A stretch of DNA of 64,000 nucleotides from an uncultured Eubacteriales bacterium (GTDB taxonomy: Bacteria > Bacillota > Clostridia > Oscillospirales > Oscillospiraceae), in NCBI GenBank assembly GCA_900544295.1, contig UQUO01000004.1, positions 1 through 64,000 of the forward strand, given 5' to 3'. Numbering within the stretch: position 1 is the stretch's first letter; every line of letters begins with the position of its first letter. The position numbers were made by a program, and so were the translations under genes. The notes under the pieces are model-generated. The model made no database searches. It saw only the letters and a list, made by a program, of their open reading frames with translations, and had not been told where the DNA came from. This document shows positions 43,103-51,881 of this stretch, one piece after another.

Positions 43103-44512
43103 TCACTCATACTGCTTGCCAAGGAAGGCTGCGCCGACTATTCCGGCGTCGTTGCCCAGCGTGGCGCGGATTATTGGCGTCTCGGGCATGAGGCCCGGGG
43201 CATAGGCTGTTTTCGCGACTTCCGCGCGCAGGGGGGCCAGCAGATATTCCCCCTGGTTGCAAACGCCGCCGCCCAGAATGATTACCTCGGGCCGCAGGAG
43301 CGTCACGAAGCTGCTGATGCCGGTGGCGAGATAGTGGATGTAGTTCTCCACGACCCGCTTCGCCGAGGCATCTCCCAGCTTGGCGGCCTCAAAGGAGGTG
43401 CGGCCGTCCACCTTGGCGGTATCTCCACCGCAGCTTTGCCACATGAGGGAATCCGGGTCGGCTTCCATGGCGCGGATGGTATCCCGGATGAGGGCGGTGA
43501 CGGAGGCATAGGCCTCCAGGCAGCCGCGCAGGCCGCAGGTGCACTGTTCGCCATCCATGACTATGGTGGTGTGGCCGGGCTCGCTGCCGTGGCCGTTGCC
43601 GCCGAGAAAAATCTTCTTGTTAAAGTCGCTCAGCTCGGCATGGAACATGCCCGTGGGCGGGACGTTTATGCCGGTGGGTATCTTCAGCTTTTCCTCGGTG
43701 CTTATGACCATCGGCTCCCGGTCGAAGGCGTACACCGTGACTTTCTCGCCGTCAAAGACGGCAACGGCGCTTTCAAAATACACCCTCCAGGTCGCCGTGA
43801 AGGGGATATCCGCGTTATACCAGGCCGCCTCCGCCGAAACAGTGGCCCCGCCGGGGAAAACATAGGAAAAACGGTAGTGCTCCCTGTAATCCAGCCCCTC
43901 GCGCCCGGTGGAAGTGCAGCTCACGCTCTCGGGCTCCCCCCAGAGGCTGAGGATGAGGTCAAGGTCGTGTATATGCAGGTCGAATGGTATGTGCCCGCTC
44001 TGCTCGCGGCGGAAGAGCCAGCCGCTCTTGGACCATCTCGGGCAGGATGAAAGGCGCAGAAACTGCGCGTCGAGCATCCTGCCGTATTCCCCGCTCTGCA
44101 CGAGCTCCCTGAGCACCGCCGCCGGCGTCGAATAGCGCAGCACCTGGGCCACGAAAAGACGCTTGCCGCGCTCCCGCGCCATGGCAAAGAGCTCCCGCGC
44201 GTCCGCCGCGTGCAGGGCCAGGGGCTTCTCGCAGATGACGTGCTTATCGTGCAGCAGGGCGTTCTCAACGTGCTCCGGGTGGGTATAGGTGGGCGTGCAG
44301 ATGTCCACGAGGTCTATATCCCCGCGGGAGAGCATCGCGTCCGCGTCCGTGTAGACGTCCACGCCCTCGGCCCCGGCGCGCTCCGCCGAGGCGGGAGAGT
44401 GGGCGCAGACCGCGACCACCCTCGCGCCTTCGATGTGCTCGTAATTCCTCAGGTGGACAGTCCCCATGCCGCCGGGGCCGATGAGGCCTATCCTTATTTC
44501 CGGGCTGCTCAC
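43103..44512 (-). CDS. Chimera: Gfo/Idh/MocA oxidoreductase (3) fused in frame to the C-terminal half of a ROK kinase
   Basis: A 469-residue frame from GTG 44512. Residues 1-298 are a Gfo/Idh/MocA protein (RIGLIGPGGMGTVHLRNY, VICEKPLALHAADAREL, HIPFDLHIHDLDLILSLWG) lacking its last 30-50 residues. From K299 it becomes a ROK sugar kinase from the middle on: KIFLGGNGHGSEPGHTTIV, zinc site DGEQCTCGLRGCLEAYAS, RPEVIILGGGVCNQ. The kinase half lacks the DxGGT phosphate loop and the catalytic Asp. An in-frame deletion joining two neighbouring genes explains it best. The oxidoreductase may still fold; kinase activity is not expected. The start overlaps the upstream stop (GTGA). Confidence 0.85.
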   Translation of the reverse strand: MSSPEIRIGLIGPGGMGTVHLRNYEHIEGARVVAVCAHSPASAERAGAEGVDVYTDADAMLSRGDIDLVDICTPTYTHPEHVENALLHDKHVICEKPLALHAADARELFAMARERGKRLFVAQVLRYSTPAAVLRELVQSGEYGRMLDAQFLRLSSCPRWSKSGWLFRREQSGHIPFDLHIHDLDLILSLWGEPESVSCTSTGREGLDYREHYRFSYVFPGGATVSAEAAWYNADIPFTATWRVYFESAVAVFDGEKVTVYAFDREPMVISTEEKLKIPTGINVPPTGMFHAELSDFNKKIFLGGNGHGSEPGHTTIVMDGEQCTCGLRGCLEAYASVTALIRDTIRAMEADPDSLMWQSCGGDTAKVDGRTSFEAAKLGDASAKRVVENYIHYLATGISSFVTLLRPEVIILGGGVCNQGEYLLAPLRAEVAKTAYAPGLMPETPIIRATLGNDAGIVGAAFLGKQYE

Positions 44513-45423
44513 AGGAACTGCCGCATGTAGCGGTAGCTCTGCTCAATGCCGCTCTTCACGTCCTCGATGCAGCCCTCATAGGCCCTGTCCTCGACCTCGA
44601 TGCAGGCCGGGCCGGTGTATCGGATGTCGTTGAGCGCGGAGCAGAAGGCCGCGAAGTCCACGCCGCCCAGGCCGGGCAGCTTCGGAGAGTGCCAGAGCGC
44701 CGGGTGCGAGAAGCGCCCGTATTCGTCCACCTTGTCCTGATAGATCTGTATGTCCTTGAAGTGGACGTGGAAGATGCGGTCTGCAAACTCGTACACGGGC
44801 TTTATGTAGGAGGCGCCCAGCAGATACGGATGGCTGGGGTCGAAGTTGAGGCCCAGGTTCTTGCTCGGGATGAGCTCGAACATCTTCTTCCAGATGTACG
44901 GAGTGGAGGCGAGGTTGTTGCCGCCGGGCCACTCGTCCTTCGTGTAGTACATGGGGCAGTTCTCGATGCCGATCCTGACGCCCATCTCCTCAGCGTGACG
45001 CACTATCGGGGTCCAGACCTTGACGTATTTCTCAAGGTTCTCCTCCACAGATTTCGTCTTGTCCTTGCCGATGAAGGTGGTGACCATGTTGACGCCCATC
45101 TTGGCCGAGACGTCTATGAGCGCCATGATGTGGTCCACGGCGACCTTCGCGGCCTCTTCGTCGCCGTCCAGCGGATTCGGGTAATAGGCGAGGGAGCTTA
45201 TCTCCACGCCCTTGGAGGCGGCATAGTCGACGTAGTACTTCATCTTCTCTTCGGTGAGGCCGTTGAGGTCGATGTGCGTGACGCCGGCGTAACGGCGCAG
45301 GGCCTTGCCCTTCGGCCAGCAGCAGACCTCTACGCAGGAAAAGCCTGTCTGCGCGGCGTAATCTATGACTTCCTCGAAGGTCTGGTCGGGCAGGATGGCG
45401 GAAACGAGGCCGAGCTTCATCAT
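44509..45423 (-). CDS. Sugar phosphate isomerase/epimerase (AP endonuclease 2-type TIM barrel)
   Basis: A 304-residue xylose-isomerase-like TIM barrel. Metal-ligand regions: GLVSAILPDQTFEEVIDYAA at the start, RIGIENCPM (Glu), LGLNFDPSHPYLLGA (Asp, His), DRIFHVHFKDIQIYQDK (His, Lys), ACIEVEDRAYEG (Glu). Such enzymes isomerise or epimerise keto sugars, inosose or related products and often pair with Gfo/Idh/MocA enzymes, as here. AAGGAGG precedes the double ATG. It is complete. Confidence 0.88.
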   Translation of the reverse strand: MMKLGLVSAILPDQTFEEVIDYAAQTGFSCVEVCCWPKGKALRRYAGVTHIDLNGLTEEKMKYYVDYAASKGVEISSLAYYPNPLDGDEEAAKVAVDHIMALIDVSAKMGVNMVTTFIGKDKTKSVEENLEKYVKVWTPIVRHAEEMGVRIGIENCPMYYTKDEWPGGNNLASTPYIWKKMFELIPSKNLGLNFDPSHPYLLGASYIKPVYEFADRIFHVHFKDIQIYQDKVDEYGRFSHPALWHSPKLPGLGGVDFAAFCSALNDIRYTGPACIEVEDRAYEGCIEDVKSGIEQSYRYMRQFL

Positions 45424-45497
45424 TTTGTATGTCCTCCTTGAAGTATTTTGGTTTTTTCAGTTTTATCCCCGCGGACTGAACGCCCGCGGGGTATTAT

Positions 45498-46226
45498 TTA
45501 CAGATTTTCCAACTTTTTTCTCAGAAAACGCACAGCGGCGCGGATGTCCGCGGCGGCGTCCCTGCCCACCTCGCGCTCTATGGTGAGGTAGCCGTCGAAG
45601 CCGACCTCCGCCAGGGCGTGCAGATACTCGTCCCAGCGCACCTCGCCCTCGCCCAGCGGGGTCTCGGTGAAGTAGGTGCTGACGGTGTTCAGCGCCTCTA
45701 TGCCGCCCTCGGCGAAGATGCCGTAGACTTCCTCCGGCCCGGCGTAGAAGTTGCAGCGCCCATCCTTGGCGTGGGTGTGGACTATGCGGCTGCCGGCCGC
45801 ATACACACCCGCGACCTCGTCCGCCTTCGTGACCATGACAAGGTTCGCAGGGTCATAGTTGACGCCTATGCCGGGGCCACATTCGTCAATGAAGCTCACC
45901 AGCCGCTCTACCGGCTCCGGCCCGGTCTCCACGGCAAGCGTCACCTGCTTTGAGACGGCGTACTCCCCCGCCTCGCGGCAGGCGGAGAGCATATTCGCCC
46001 AGCGCCAGGAGGCCCTGTCCTCAGGCACGCGGCCAATGTGCGTCGTGACGACGCCGCAATCCAGCGCCGCCGCAAGGTCCACGGCGCGCTTTATGTATTC
46101 CACCTTGCGCGGGTTGTCCGCGGCTATCTCAAAGCCGTGGCCGCCGAGCTCCGCGCACAGGGCTGTGACCTCCTGGGAGCACTCCGAAAGCACGGAGCAC
46201 AGCTCACGGAAGAGCCGCCTGCCCAC
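45498..46226 (-). pseudogene. Sugar phosphate isomerase/epimerase, 5'-truncated
   Basis: About 240 residues of a second isomerase are clear: LFRELCSVLSECSQEVTALC, ELGGHGFEIAADNPRKVEYI, GVVTTHIGRVPEDRASWRWA, GIGVNYDPANLVMV, IVHTHAKDGRCNF and YLTIEREVGRDAAADI. The first 35-40 residues of the barrel are missing. Upstream of about 46226 this frame runs antisense-like through manA and is not homologous to anything visible. No credible start codon with Shine-Dalgarno precedes the homology. It was cut by the same join that truncates manA. A short hairpin lies at 45467-45491, between this gene and the next. Confidence 0.8.
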
Positions 46227-47005
46227 GCGTGAGGGGAATCCTCTCCCGCGTACAGCTCTGCCTGCCCGGAACAGGCAAACAGGTCGGCGGTGAAATAGCG
46301 GCAGTCGCCCAGGTGGCCGCCGAAGCCGAAGCTCGCCGGCGCGGGCGAGAGCGCGGCAACGTCCAGCGCCTTGTCGATGTGCAGCTCGCGCGGCTTCCCG
46401 TCCGCGCCCAGGCGGCCGTAGTCGTAGAGCCGGTAGGTCACGCTGCTCGACTGCTGTATCTCCGCCAGCAGGATGCCCGCGCCTATGGCGTGCACTGTCC
46501 CGGCGGGTATGAAGACCACGTCCCCGGCCTTCACCGGCACGCGGCGCAGCAGCTCGCAGAGCGTATTTCCCTCTATGGCGGTGTGCAGCTGCGCGGGCGT
46601 GACCTCGCGGCGGAAACCGCAGTACAGCCCCGCGCCCGGCTCGGCATCTATTATGTACCACATCTCCGTCTTGCCCAGCTGCCCCTCGTGCTTCAGGGCA
46701 TAGGCATCGTCCGGGTGTACCTGGACGGAGAGATCCCGCGCCGCGTCTATGAGCTTCACCAGTACCGGGAAGCGCCCCAGCGACTCCACCGCCCTGCCGG
46801 CAAACTCGGGCCGCTCTGCCAGTATTTCGGGCAGGCTTCCGCCTGCATATGGCCCGTCCGCAGCGATGCTCGGTCCGTCAGGATGGCAGGAGAGCTCCCA
46901 ACTCTCCGCCAGGTTCCCGGCCCCGTCCCCCTTGCCGTATTCCTCGATGAGCCGCCTGCCGCCCCAGATATAGGACTTGCAGGCCGGCCTCAGCTTGCAT
47001 ATCAT
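46227..47005 (-). pseudogene. manA: Mannose-6-phosphate isomerase, class I, 3'-truncated
   Basis: From ATG 47005 (AAAGGGAG) about 257 residues match short-type ManA, which interconverts mannose-6-P and fructose-6-P: SYIWGGRRLIEEYGKGDG, VQVHPDDAYALKHEGQLGKT (zinc ligands Gln, His), EMWYIID, GTVHAIGAGILLAEIQQSSS and TYRLYDYGRLGADGKPRELH. Homology stops at QAELYAGEDS near 46230; about 50 residues of the final jelly-roll are lost, and the frame runs on to 46124 inside the isomerase gene. The catalytic zinc site is still encoded, so residual activity cannot be excluded. Confidence 0.82.
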
Positions 47006-47128
47006 GCTGCCGCTCCCTTTCGCCCGCTTATGCTCGTTTATGCTTGTATTTGCTCATAAAGTATACAACTCGTGCAGCGGTTTGTAAATAGCTGCGCAAA
47101 ATTGCTTTTCATTTTCGAGCATGCGCGC

Positions 47129-47161
47129 AAAAAGCGGCCCGGCCTGTTCGGCCGGACCGCC
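47129..47161 (-). terminator. Terminator of the methyltransferase gene
   Basis: On the minus strand the hairpin GCGGTCCGGCCG/CGGCCGGGCCGC (one bulge) is followed by TTTTT. It lies 27 bases beyond the stop at 47188 and upstream of manA. Confidence 0.82.
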
Positions 47162-47187
47162 TTGGAAGCAAATATGTTGGGGGTGGA

Positions 47188-48033
47188 TCAGTGCTTTCTC
47201 AGGAGCACGCTGCCGTGCATATCGCACAGGGGCGTGGGGAAAACACCGCGCTCTGCGCAGAATTCGCGTACTGCCCTGCCCGCTCCGGCGTACTGGAATC
47301 CATTGACGTCGTGGACAAGCAGCGCGCCGCCCGGCGAGAGGCGCTCCCAAAAGAGTGGCAGGGCGGCTGCAGTGGGTGCATAGAGGTCTGCATCCACCGA
47401 GACGAGGGAAAAGCTGAGTTCCACGCACGGCTCAAAGGTCGCAGGGAAGCGCCCTGCGTGTATGACGGCGCGCTCCGGATGCGGCAGGCGGCGCAGGACC
47501 GCTTCCACATCCGTATCCGCAAAGTCCCCGGTCCTAGCGCGCGAAAGGCCCAGGCGGCGTTCCTCCTCCACGTCCTCTGCGTGGAAACCCTCGAAGGTGT
47601 CGAAGAGGTGCAGCCTCCGCTCGGGCAGGGCGGCGTTTATCAGCGCGGCAAATTCGCCCCGGAACACGCCGAGCTCCGCCGCGTCGCCGGGGATGCCGAG
47701 CTCCAGTATCTGCTCGGCAAGCAGGCGCATTGTCGCCGCACGCGCGTCAAAGGGCGCGAGTTCCCCAGCCCTCAGCAGCGGCCCGGCGTAGCCGAGGGCG
47801 CGCAGCTGGGCTTCCATCTGCGATGCCCGCTCCGCGTCCAGGACGCAGAGGCAGACGCAGTCCGGCCCGAGCGCCAGCGCCTCCTCAGGCGAGACTATGG
47901 GCAGCCCCGCTAGGCTGCCGCCCCGCTTCTCCGGGGCGTTGTCCGCGAAGCAGACAGCCGCGTAATCCCCGCCCAGCAGCCGCGCGGCCATGGCTCCAGC
48001 CTGTCCGGCTCCGAAAAGCACGGTTTTCTTCAT
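47188..48033 (-). CDS. TylF/MycF-type methyltransferase with N-terminal nucleotide-binding-like domain
   Basis: A 281-residue two-domain protein. Residues 1-95 look like a small Rossmann domain (KKTVLFGAGQAGAMAARLLG, then ADNAPEKRGGSLAGLPIVSP) of the type found at the start of PglD-like or CapD-like sugar enzymes. Residues 100-280 are a TylF-type SAM-dependent O-methyltransferase (AELGVFRGEFAALINAALPE, LHLFDTFEGFHAEDVEEE, SVDADLYAPTAAALPLFW, PGGALLVHDVNGFQYAG). It may methylate a cell-surface sugar or glycan. ATG 48033 has GGGAGG 8 bases before. It is monocistronic, with its own terminator. Confidence 0.8.
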   Translation of the reverse strand: MKKTVLFGAGQAGAMAARLLGGDYAAVCFADNAPEKRGGSLAGLPIVSPEEALALGPDCVCLCVLDAERASQMEAQLRALGYAGPLLRAGELAPFDARAATMRLLAEQILELGIPGDAAELGVFRGEFAALINAALPERRLHLFDTFEGFHAEDVEEERRLGLSRARTGDFADTDVEAVLRRLPHPERAVIHAGRFPATFEPCVELSFSLVSVDADLYAPTAAALPLFWERLSPGGALLVHDVNGFQYAGAGRAVREFCAERGVFPTPLCDMHGSVLLRKH

Positions 48034-48162
48034 TGTCATCGCCTCCCTTGCCACATTTTAGCCCAGGCGCGGCAAAAATGCAAACGCCGCGCACGGGTGC
48101 TTTTCAAGAGGCGCGCCTGAGAGTATAATGTGGGAGAGAAAGGCTGAAAGGAGAATTTCAGT

Positions 48163-48717
48163 ATGAGCAAGATAAGCGTTTTCATGGCCGACGGCATGGA
48201 AGAGGTCGAGTGCCTCTCCATCGTTGACATGGCCCGCAGGGCGGGCATAGAGGTTGAGACGGTGTCGATAATGGGCCGCGCGGAGGTGACGAGCTCTCAC
48301 GGCGTGCGTATTATCGCGGACACGACCTTCGAGGCTGCGGACTTTGAGTCGAGCGACGTGCTCTTTCTGCCCGGAGGCATCCCCGGCGCAAACAACCTTG
48401 CCGCGCACGAGGGGCTCTGCGCGCTTGTGAAGCGCTTTGCCGCCGAGGGCAGGCGCGTAGCAGCCATCTGCGCCGCGCCGGGCATACTGGGCGGGCTGGG
48501 GCTGCTGGACGGGCGGCTCGCCACCTGCCACCCGGGCTGGGAGGACAAGCTCGGCGGCGCTGAGTACACCCGCCAGGGCGTCGTCACGGACGGAAACATC
48601 ACCACGGGACGCGGCGTCGGCTTTGCAATAGACTTCGGCCTGGAGCTGGTTCGGCTGCTCAAAGGCGAGGAATTTGCCGATGACCTGCGCCGCCGCATCC
48701 AGTATCCCGGCTGCTGA
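48163..48717 (+). CDS. DJ-1/PfpI family protein (protein deglycase-like)
   Basis: A 184-residue flavodoxin-like protein. Nucleophile elbow C103 in AAICAAPGILGGLGLL, the conserved Glu in MADGMEEVECLSIVDMARR, and FLPGGIPGANNLA. It belongs to the YajL/ThiJ branch, linked to repair of glycated proteins, chaperone function or thiol stress. AAAGGAG precedes ATG. The D-aminoacylase gene follows 10 bases downstream. Confidence 0.92.
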   Translation: MSKISVFMADGMEEVECLSIVDMARRAGIEVETVSIMGRAEVTSSHGVRIIADTTFEAADFESSDVLFLPGGIPGANNLAAHEGLCALVKRFAAEGRRVAAICAAPGILGGLGLLDGRLATCHPGWEDKLGGAEYTRQGVVTDGNITTGRGVGFAIDFGLELVRLLKGEEFADDLRRRIQYPGC

Positions 48718-48727
48718 GGTGGGCGCC

Positions 48728-50296
48728 ATGTTCGACTACATCATCCGCGGCGCGAACATAATCGACGGCTCCGGCGGCCCGGCCTATACCGCCGACCTCG
48801 CCATAGACGGCGGGCGCATAGCGACCGTCGGCGAGCTGGACGGCGCGGGCGCGGCGCGCGTCATCGAGGCGCGGGGCCGCTGCCTGACTCCGGGCTTCAT
48901 CGACATCCACCGCCACGCGGACGCGGCGCTCTTCCGCCCCGGCTGGGGCCGCGCGGAGCTGGCCCAGGGCCTCACCACGATCATAAACGGCAACTGCGGC
49001 CTCTCCCTCGCGCCGGTGCGCGGGGAGCACCGGGAGGCGCTGCTGCGCTACCTCTCCCCCATCGTCGGCGAGCTGCCCGAGGGGCGGGACTTCCCCACGA
49101 TGGAAGCATACCTGCGCCAGGCGCAGGAGGCGCAGCCGCCCATAAACACGTTCATGCTTGCGGGCATGGGCAGCATCCGCGCCTGCGCGGCGGGCTTTTC
49201 AAACGCGCCGCTGACGGGGGCGGAGTACGCGAAGGTCCACGCCCTGCTGGAGGAGAGCCTTGCGGGCGGGGCGGTCGGCGTCTCGCTGGGACTCGGCTAC
49301 GCGCCGGAGTGCTTTTACGACACGGCCGGACTCATCCGGGCGCTGGAACCGCTGCGCAATGGCCGCGCCGTCGTCTCCGTACACATGCGGCAGGAGGGCG
49401 ACGGGGTGGTGGAGGCGCTGCGGGAGATGCTCGCCGTGGCGCGGGAGCTGCGCTTCCCGCTGGAGATAAGCCACCTCAAGGCCATAGGCCGCCGCAATTG
49501 GCGCCTCGCGGTGCCGGAGATGCTCCGGCTCATCGACGGGGCGCGGCAGGAGGGCCTGGAGGTCACGTGCGACGTCTACCCCTACCCCGCGGGCTCGACG
49601 CAGCTCATCCACGTCCTGCCTCCGGAGTTCCAGGCGGGAGGGGCCGAGGCCCTGACCCGGGCTCTGGAGGACCCCGCACAGCGCGCGCGGATGCGTGAGC
49701 GGATGGAGAGCGGCGAGGACTTCGAGAACATCTCCCTGCTCGTCGGCTTCGAGAACATCCGCGCCACGAGCCTGCACCGGCCGGAAAACCGCCCCTTTGA
49801 GGGCAGCTCCATCGCTGAGATAGCCGCTGCGCGAGGGCAGGAGCCCTTCGATGCGCTCTTTGATCTGCTGGCCTCCGAGCACTGCGCTGTTTCGATGATA
49901 GATTTCATAGCGCACGAGGAGGACATCTGCGACATCCTCCGCGCCCCCTTCTCCGGCGTCATTTCGGACGCGACTTACCCCGTCGGTGGGCTGCTGCACC
50001 CGAGAGTTTATGGAACCTTTCCGCGGCTCATTGAGCGCTACGTGCTCGAAAAGGGCGTTCTGAGCCTTCCGGAGGCAGTACGCAAGGTCACGCGCCGCCC
50101 GGCGGAGCTCTACGGCCTCGCAGGCAAGGGCCGCATAGAGCCGGGCGCAGACGCCGACCTCTGTCTCTTCGCCCCAGAGAACATTCACGAGCGCGACAGC
50201 TACGAGCACCCGGAGAGCCTGGCTTCGGGCATGGACTGGGTCTTCGTCTCGGGCCGCCCAGCCATCGAGGAGGGCGAATTCACAACACAACCATGA
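48728..50296 (+). CDS. N-acyl-D-amino-acid deacylase (D-aminoacylase)
   Basis: A 522-residue amidohydrolase that releases D-amino acids from N-acyl-D-amino acids. N-terminal beta-sandwich (FDYIIRGANIIDGSGGPAYT), metal-binding PGFIDIHRHADAAL, GNCGLSLAP, HMRQEGDGVVEAL, SHLKAIGRRNW, VTCDVYPYPAGSTQL, and the C-terminal GKGRIEPGADADLCLF with the urease-type end of the barrel. D-amino acids here could come from cell-wall turnover. ATG 48728 with a weak GGTGGG. A terminator follows. Confidence 0.92.
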   Translation: MFDYIIRGANIIDGSGGPAYTADLAIDGGRIATVGELDGAGAARVIEARGRCLTPGFIDIHRHADAALFRPGWGRAELAQGLTTIINGNCGLSLAPVRGEHREALLRYLSPIVGELPEGRDFPTMEAYLRQAQEAQPPINTFMLAGMGSIRACAAGFSNAPLTGAEYAKVHALLEESLAGGAVGVSLGLGYAPECFYDTAGLIRALEPLRNGRAVVSVHMRQEGDGVVEALREMLAVARELRFPLEISHLKAIGRRNWRLAVPEMLRLIDGARQEGLEVTCDVYPYPAGSTQLIHVLPPEFQAGGAEALTRALEDPAQRARMRERMESGEDFENISLLVGFENIRATSLHRPENRPFEGSSIAEIAAARGQEPFDALFDLLASEHCAVSMIDFIAHEEDICDILRAPFSGVISDATYPVGGLLHPRVYGTFPRLIERYVLEKGVLSLPEAVRKVTRRPAELYGLAGKGRIEPGADADLCLFAPENIHERDSYEHPESLASGMDWVFVSGRPAIEEGEFTTQP

Positions 50297-50308
50297 TATT
50301 AGCACAAG

Positions 50309-50337
50309 CAAGGCCCCGGCCAATGGCCGGGGCCTTG
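50309..50337. terminator. Terminator between the D-aminoacylase and sortase genes
   Basis: Two 14-base arms (50309-50322, 50324-50337) form a GC-rich stem, with TGCTATTT after it on the plus strand. It separates two convergent units. Confidence 0.75.
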
Positions 50338-50341
50338 CTAT

Positions 50342-51109
50342 TTAAAGCTCACGCAGGACACAGTGGACAACGAGCCGCGCGTCCGAGAATTCGTAACTGC
50401 AGGTCGAAAGCGTCAGCACGCGCTCGGCCTGCCCGGGGACAAGGCCCGTCTCGATACAGGAGGCCGCGCAGACCTCCGCGAGCCAGGCGGCATAAGCTCC
50501 CTCCCCCTCGAAGTCGAGCCGCCAGGCTGCCGCGTCCGTCGGTGCGACGTAGGCGGAAAAGACCTGGGCCTCGTAGTCTCCGCCCGGAGTCAGGAGCAGC
50601 AGCGAGGGGTGTGCCTCGTAGAATTCCTGCTCCTTATAGCCGTCGAGGGCGGCAAACATGCTGCCGTCTTTCATGTGGTGTCCATATACGATAGAATTGG
50701 GTGAGGCAAAGCGCGCCTCACATCGGCTGTCGAGAAAGAGACAGCCGGAGGCGTTATAACTGCCGTCAAACAGGCGGTCAAGGTAGTATTCGTTGTCCTG
50801 TCCCTGTACTACGGGGTAGCTCAGGGCCGTGCCTTCCAGGATGAGCCAGGCTGCGACGTCTGGATTTATCCTCGCCAGTGCCTCAAAGTCCACCTGGTAT
50901 GGCTCCGCCGCCTCGTGCGTGGGCGCAGGCTGGGTCGAGGGCTCGGCGGGCGCGTCGGCGGAGGGCAGGGCCTCGACGTAGATGTCTAGCGCCTCATAGC
51001 TCTCTCGGGCAGCTCCGCGCTCGGTCACGAGGCCCAGCAGCCGCCAGAGGCCAAAGCACATGAGCGCCAGGCACGTGAGCGCCGCCAATACCCGCGCCCC
51101 GCGTCTCAT
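50342..51109 (-). CDS. srtB: Class B sortase
   Basis: A 255-residue membrane transpeptidase that joins sorting-signal proteins to the cell wall. One N-terminal helix (about 8-28), linker, then the sortase barrel: SIVYGHHMKDGSMF (catalytic His at 144/145), LTLSTCSYEFSDAR (Cys237) and Arg245. NPDVAAWLILEGTALSYPVV and NASGCLFLDSRC are class B features. Its likely client is the VPKTG protein at 51882-52775 in the same operon. It overlaps the upstream stop by ATGA. Confidence 0.94.
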   Translation of the reverse strand: MRRGARVLAALTCLALMCFGLWRLLGLVTERGAARESYEALDIYVEALPSADAPAEPSTQPAPTHEAAEPYQVDFEALARINPDVAAWLILEGTALSYPVVQGQDNEYYLDRLFDGSYNASGCLFLDSRCEARFASPNSIVYGHHMKDGSMFAALDGYKEQEFYEAHPSLLLLTPGGDYEAQVFSAYVAPTDAAAWRLDFEGEGAYAAWLAEVCAASCIETGLVPGQAERVLTLSTCSYEFSDARLVVHCVLREL

Positions 51110-51405
51110 CCTGCCTGCGGCGCCCCAGCCGCTCCCTCGCCGGATTCTGTATCAAAAACGGGGGCAGGCTCCTGAATGTGGACTTGATTATCCTCCTGGA
51201 CGGGGTTTTGGTCCGCGTCCTGGATGGGGGCCTGGTCCACGCCCTGGGAATGGCTGTTGCCTTGGGGCTGGATAGTCAGGGTAAAGCTGCCGGCATAGAG
51301 CTCGCGCACATATTTGGCGCAGGCGGAGACCAGTGGCAGGCTCATGAGCAGCGCCGCAACAAGCAAAATCAGCGCCAGGCGGCGGGTAAACTTGTGTTTC
51401 CTCAT
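51106..51405 (-). CDS. Small secreted/membrane protein of the fibre locus
   Basis: A 99-residue protein with an N-terminal hydrophobic segment (RLALILLVAALLMSLPLVSA) and a short mature part. SACAKYVRELYAGSFTLTI resembles the signal-peptide cleavage area of TasA/CalY-like proteins. The rest is Gln/Asp/Pro-rich (about 50-99) and likely unstructured. No known domain. It lies between a TasA-like gene and srtB, with TAGGGGGG as Shine-Dalgarno, so it is probably a minor part of the surface structure. Confidence 0.65.
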   Translation of the reverse strand: MRKHKFTRRLALILLVAALLMSLPLVSACAKYVRELYAGSFTLTIQPQGNSHSQGVDQAPIQDADQNPVQEDNQVHIQEPAPVFDTESGEGAAGAPQAG

Positions 51406-51415
51406 ACTCGCCCCC

Positions 51416-51868
51416 CTAGTCTGTCTGCTCCGCCTGGACGGAGACGGAAACGGCTATATTTGTCGCCGCGTCCACAGACGCGCCAGTGGTGTCAAAGGTT
51501 AGGGTGTGGGTGTTTATCGCTGCGCTCCCGGCGGGCAGCTCGCCCGCGTTCGGGATGACGCAGATATTGCCGCTGAACCAAACCTCGCGTGTGTTGTCAA
51601 AATATACATCCACGCCCTCGGGCAGGGGCTCGCTCAGGCTCAGCTTAACGGAATAGCGCAGCGCGACCTCGGAGCCTCGGCCGCCCTCGCTGTTCGAGAC
51701 GTACAGCGTCTGCCTATCCATCCACGCGCTGACGGCGAAGGCAGCGGCGCGGGCGTTGTCGCTGCCCGAGCCCTGCACCTGCCAGAAGGCAAAGGCCGCG
51801 CAGGAGAGCAGCAGGGTGCTCAGAAGGAGGCCGCAGAGCAGGGTGTGCAGCGTTTTATTGACTTTCAT
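51416..51868 (-). CDS. TasA/CalY-like minor fibre subunit
   Basis: A 150-residue secreted protein. SipW-type signal region LHTLLCGLLLSTLLLSCAAF then AFWQVQGSGSDNARAAAFAV, and a beta-rich domain (VALRYSVKLSLSEPLPEGVD, NTHTLTFDTTGASVDAATNI) resembling the camelysin/TasA sandwich. A good AAGGAGG precedes ATG. It is small compared with TasA (about 260 residues) and may be an anchor or initiator subunit. The call rests on fold-like pattern and locus. Confidence 0.65.
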   Translation of the reverse strand: MKVNKTLHTLLCGLLLSTLLLSCAAFAFWQVQGSGSDNARAAAFAVSAWMDRQTLYVSNSEGGRGSEVALRYSVKLSLSEPLPEGVDVYFDNTREVWFSGNICVIPNAGELPAGSAAINTHTLTFDTTGASVDAATNIAVSVSVQAEQTD

Positions 51869-51881
51869 GCCCGCGGCCTCC

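Noticed and set aside
43103..43620. A functional ROK kinase gene on its own
   Set aside because: No start codon or Shine-Dalgarno at the ROK part, and the phosphate loop and catalytic Asp are missing.
45467..45491. Terminator between the truncated isomerase and the next isomerase gene
   Set aside because: A hairpin exists (CCCCGCGG arms) but on the transcribed minus strand it is followed by an A-rich stretch instead of T, so termination is not supported.
46227..46661. N-terminal extension of the second sugar isomerase
   Set aside because: The open frame continues but its Arg/Gly/Ala-rich translation is the out-of-frame reading of manA, not isomerase sequence.
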